A stretch of 5,771 bases of DNA, from NCBI GenBank assembly GCA_900755865.1, contig CAAEHZ010000183.1:1-5771 (forward strand). The letters run 5' to 3'. Both the position numbers and the translations under genes were made by a program. Origin of the DNA: Lachnospiraceae bacterium. GTDB lineage: Bacteria > Bacillota > Clostridia > Lachnospirales > Lachnospiraceae. Shown piece by piece: positions 4,139 through 5,771 of this stretch (positions within the stretch are counted from its first letter, which is position 1; every line of letters begins with the position of its first letter). The notes under the pieces are model-generated. The model was not told the origin of the DNA. It saw nothing but the letters and a program-made list of their open reading frames with translations, and did no database searches.

Positions 4139-5771
4139 ATGTATCTTGATATGTCGGGAAAATGGAATATCTCATTGCAGGAGGACACCGGTGAAAGAAG
4201 CGGGGATATCCTCCTGCCCGGTATTTTACAGGCCCAGGGGTATGGAAACGAAATCAGTATTCATACACCCTGGGTTAGTAGTCTGCATGATGATTTCTGG
4301 TATGAGCAGGAGGAATTTAAGTTTGCTCAGGAGGATGGGGTAAAGGTGCCTTTTCTGGCGCAGCCGCCGAAGCATTTTACAGGGAAAGCTTACTATCGGA
4401 AAATCTTTTGTATAGAAGAAATTGCCGGAAGAGAAAAGGGATTCACAGAGGAAGAAATATCTGTGGAGGAAAACTGGTATTTCTATATGGAACTGGCGAA
4501 ATGGAGAAGCACTGTCTGGGTAGACGGAGAGGAAAAAGGCGGGGACGTAAGCCTCTGTGCGCCCCATGAAATCTGTCTTGGAAGGCTTTCTGAAGGGGAG
4601 CATGAGCTTTTAGTCTGTCTGGATAATTCCATGCAGTATCCGTACAGACCGGACGGGCACGGAATTTCCGATGCGCTGGGGGCTGCCTGGAACGGGATGG
4701 TCGGAGAGATTGCCCTGTATGGGGAAAAAGAGCGCAGGGAGAGAAAAGAGAGAAAGCGGCAGTATGCAGCGGAACATAAAAGGACTGTCCGGGCAGAAAA
4801 GGGAAAGTTTGTCATAGACGGACAGATTACATATTTCAGAGCAACCCATTTTGGCGGAGAATTTCCCCTGACCGGGTATCCTGTGACGGAGGTTTCCTGG
4901 TGGCGGGAAAAAATGCAGATTATCAAAAGCTATGGCTTAAACGGTATCCGTTTTCATTCCTTCTGTCCCCCGGAGGCAGCCTTTCTGGCGGCGGATGAAG
5001 AGGGAGTTCTGCTTTTGGTGGAATGTGGTATGTGGAATCATTTCACAAAGGCGAAAGCAGGGGACAAGATGCGGGAGGTGCTTCGGCGGGAGTCCCGGAA
5101 GATTCTGGATGCCTTCGGCCATCATCCCTCCTTTGTCTTTTTCTCTTCCGGCAATGAGCCCTCCGGGGACTGGTATGAGCCGTTAAAGGACTGGGTGCGG
5201 GAAACAGGAGAATATGACGAGGCAATCGGATACGGGGGCAGGAGAATCTATACCGCCCAGTCCGGCTGGTTTTATGATTCAAAGCCTGCGGAAATTACCG
5301 GAACGGATTTTGTTTATTTTCACCGTTCCGCCTATGGCCCGCTGCCCGGCGGCGTTATCCGTAATTTTACCGGCTGGGAGGGGAAAGATTACAGTCCTTC
5401 GTTGGAGGGGTGTAAACTTCCTGTGGTAGGGCATGAACTGGGACAGTGGTGCTCCTATCCTGATTTTTCTGTTATCGAAAAATTTAAGGGCTACCTCCGT
5501 CCGGGAAACTATGAGATTTTTAAAGAGAGCGCAAAAAAAGCGGGACTGCTTCCCCTGAACCGGAAAATGGCAGTCTGCTCAGGAGAAAATCAGTTCCGGC
5601 TGTACAAGGAGGATATTGAGGCTTCCTTAAGAACCCGGGAAATCGAGGGCTTTGAACTGTTAGATTTGCATGATTATCTGGGACAGGGAACGGCACTGGT
5701 AGGTTTTCTGGATGCTTTCTGGGAGCCGAAAAATGAAGTGACGCCGGAGCGGTTCAGACAGATTCTGGGAG
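4139..5771 (+). CDS. Glycoside hydrolase family 2-type exo-glycosidase, 3'-truncated by the window edge
   Basis: An open frame of 544 codons runs from ATG 4139 to the window end without a stop. The N-terminal region (about 1-195) resembles the GH2 sugar-binding jelly roll: LPGILQAQGYGN, PPKHFTGKAYYRK, WRSTVWVDGE, GEHELLVCLDNS and AAWNGMVGEIALY. A charged segment (196-207) and short linker lead straight into a TIM-barrel start, KFVIDGQITYFRATHFGGE (223 onward), with no obvious Ig-like domain between. KSYGLNGIRFHSFCPPEAAF and HHPSFVFFSSGNEPSGDW follow; E340 in GNEP is the likely acid/base. E433 in GHELGQW is the likely nucleophile. LLDLHDYLGQGTALVGFLDAF follows, a segment I associate with polysaccharide-utilisation GH2-like enzymes. 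There is no signal peptide, so it is probably cytoplasmic and acts on short imported oligosaccharides. Beta-galactosidase, beta-glucuronidase or another specificity cannot be told from sequence. The tight link to a YesU-like gene hints at a pectic substrate. The family's length suggests that several hundred residues lie beyond the window. Confidence 0.88.
   Translation, partial: MYLDMSGKWNISLQEDTGERSGDILLPGILQAQGYGNEISIHTPWVSSLHDDFWYEQEEFKFAQEDGVKVPFLAQPPKHFTGKAYYRKIFCIEEIAGREKGFTEEEISVEENWYFYMELAKWRSTVWVDGEEKGGDVSLCAPHEICLGRLSEGEHELLVCLDNSMQYPYRPDGHGISDALGAAWNGMVGEIALYGEKERRERKERKRQYAAEHKRTVRAEKGKFVIDGQITYFRATHFGGEFPLTGYPVTEVSWWREKMQIIKSYGLNGIRFHSFCPPEAAFLAADEEGVLLLVECGMWNHFTKAKAGDKMREVLRRESRKILDAFGHHPSFVFFSSGNEPSGDWYEPLKDWVRETGEYDEAIGYGGRRIYTAQSGWFYDSKPAEITGTDFVYFHRSAYGPLPGGVIRNFTGWEGKDYSPSLEGCKLPVVGHELGQWCSYPDFSVIEKFKGYLRPGNYEIFKESAKKAGLLPLNRKMAVCSGENQFRLYKEDIEASLRTREIEGFELLDLHDYLGQGTALVGFLDAFWEPKNEVTPERFRQILG

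Noticed and set aside
4119..4343. Plus-strand 74-codon frame starting at 4119
   Set aside because: It overlaps both the end of the DUF1961 gene and the start of the GH2 gene in another frame; the SD at 4128-4131 serves ATG 4139 instead.
4226..4926. Two minus-strand open frames (4226-4603 and 4483-4926) opposite the GH2 gene
   Set aside because: They are antisense to a clear GH2-type reading frame with recognisable motifs, overlap each other, and show no family features. The Pro/Ser/Phe-rich translations are typical of shadow frames.
4995..5429. Short plus-strand frames inside the GH2 gene (4995-5186, 5214-5429)
   Set aside because: They are out of frame with the GH2 barrel that contains the GNEP and GHELGQW motifs, and they have no independent support.

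Overview
The window reads as chromosomal DNA from a Gram-positive anaerobe of the class Clostridia, probably a gut Lachnospiraceae (Blautia-like). This is inferred from moderate GC, tightly packed same-strand genes with Shine-Dalgarno (SD) sites, a ProB without a PUA domain, a UPF0291/DUF896 protein, and a neighbouring glycan-use module. The species cannot be fixed from the sequence alone. All seven genes lie on the + strand.

Region 1 (1-3365) is a compact housekeeping cluster built around proline synthesis: the 3' part of proB (glutamate 5-kinase, 5' end outside the window), a small UPF0291/DUF896 protein, 5-formyltetrahydrofolate cyclo-ligase, proA (gamma-glutamyl phosphate reductase) and ppa (soluble family I inorganic pyrophosphatase). 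Gaps run from 31 nt down to a 1-nt overlap, so the five genes are probably one transcript. ProB and ProA are the two consecutive enzymes that turn glutamate into glutamate semialdehyde. The cyclo-ligase rescues 5-formyl-THF, and Ppa removes pyrophosphate.

Region 2 (3366-3469) is the only non-coding stretch of note, about 100 nt. It holds a perfect 11-bp palindrome and then a 12-bp hairpin with one bulged A. The loop of that hairpin is complementary to sequence just upstream of the next start codon, so a pseudoknot or alternative fold is possible. It separates the housekeeping cluster from the carbohydrate genes and is the least explained part of the window.

Region 3 (3470-5771) is the start of a glycan-use module: a YesU-like DUF1961 protein (galectin-like fold family, known from the Bacillus subtilis rhamnogalacturonan yes locus) and, 12 nt downstream, a glycoside hydrolase family 2 type enzyme that runs off the window end. 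Neither has a visible signal peptide, which suggests cytoplasmic processing of imported oligosaccharides, perhaps pectic. The GH2 protein joins its sugar-binding domain to its TIM barrel through a short, highly charged linker where the Ig-like domain normally sits.

I found no rRNA, tRNA, CRISPR array, transposase or integrase. There is no clear evidence of a wholly new system. The best leads are the structured intergenic element and the GH2 architecture.
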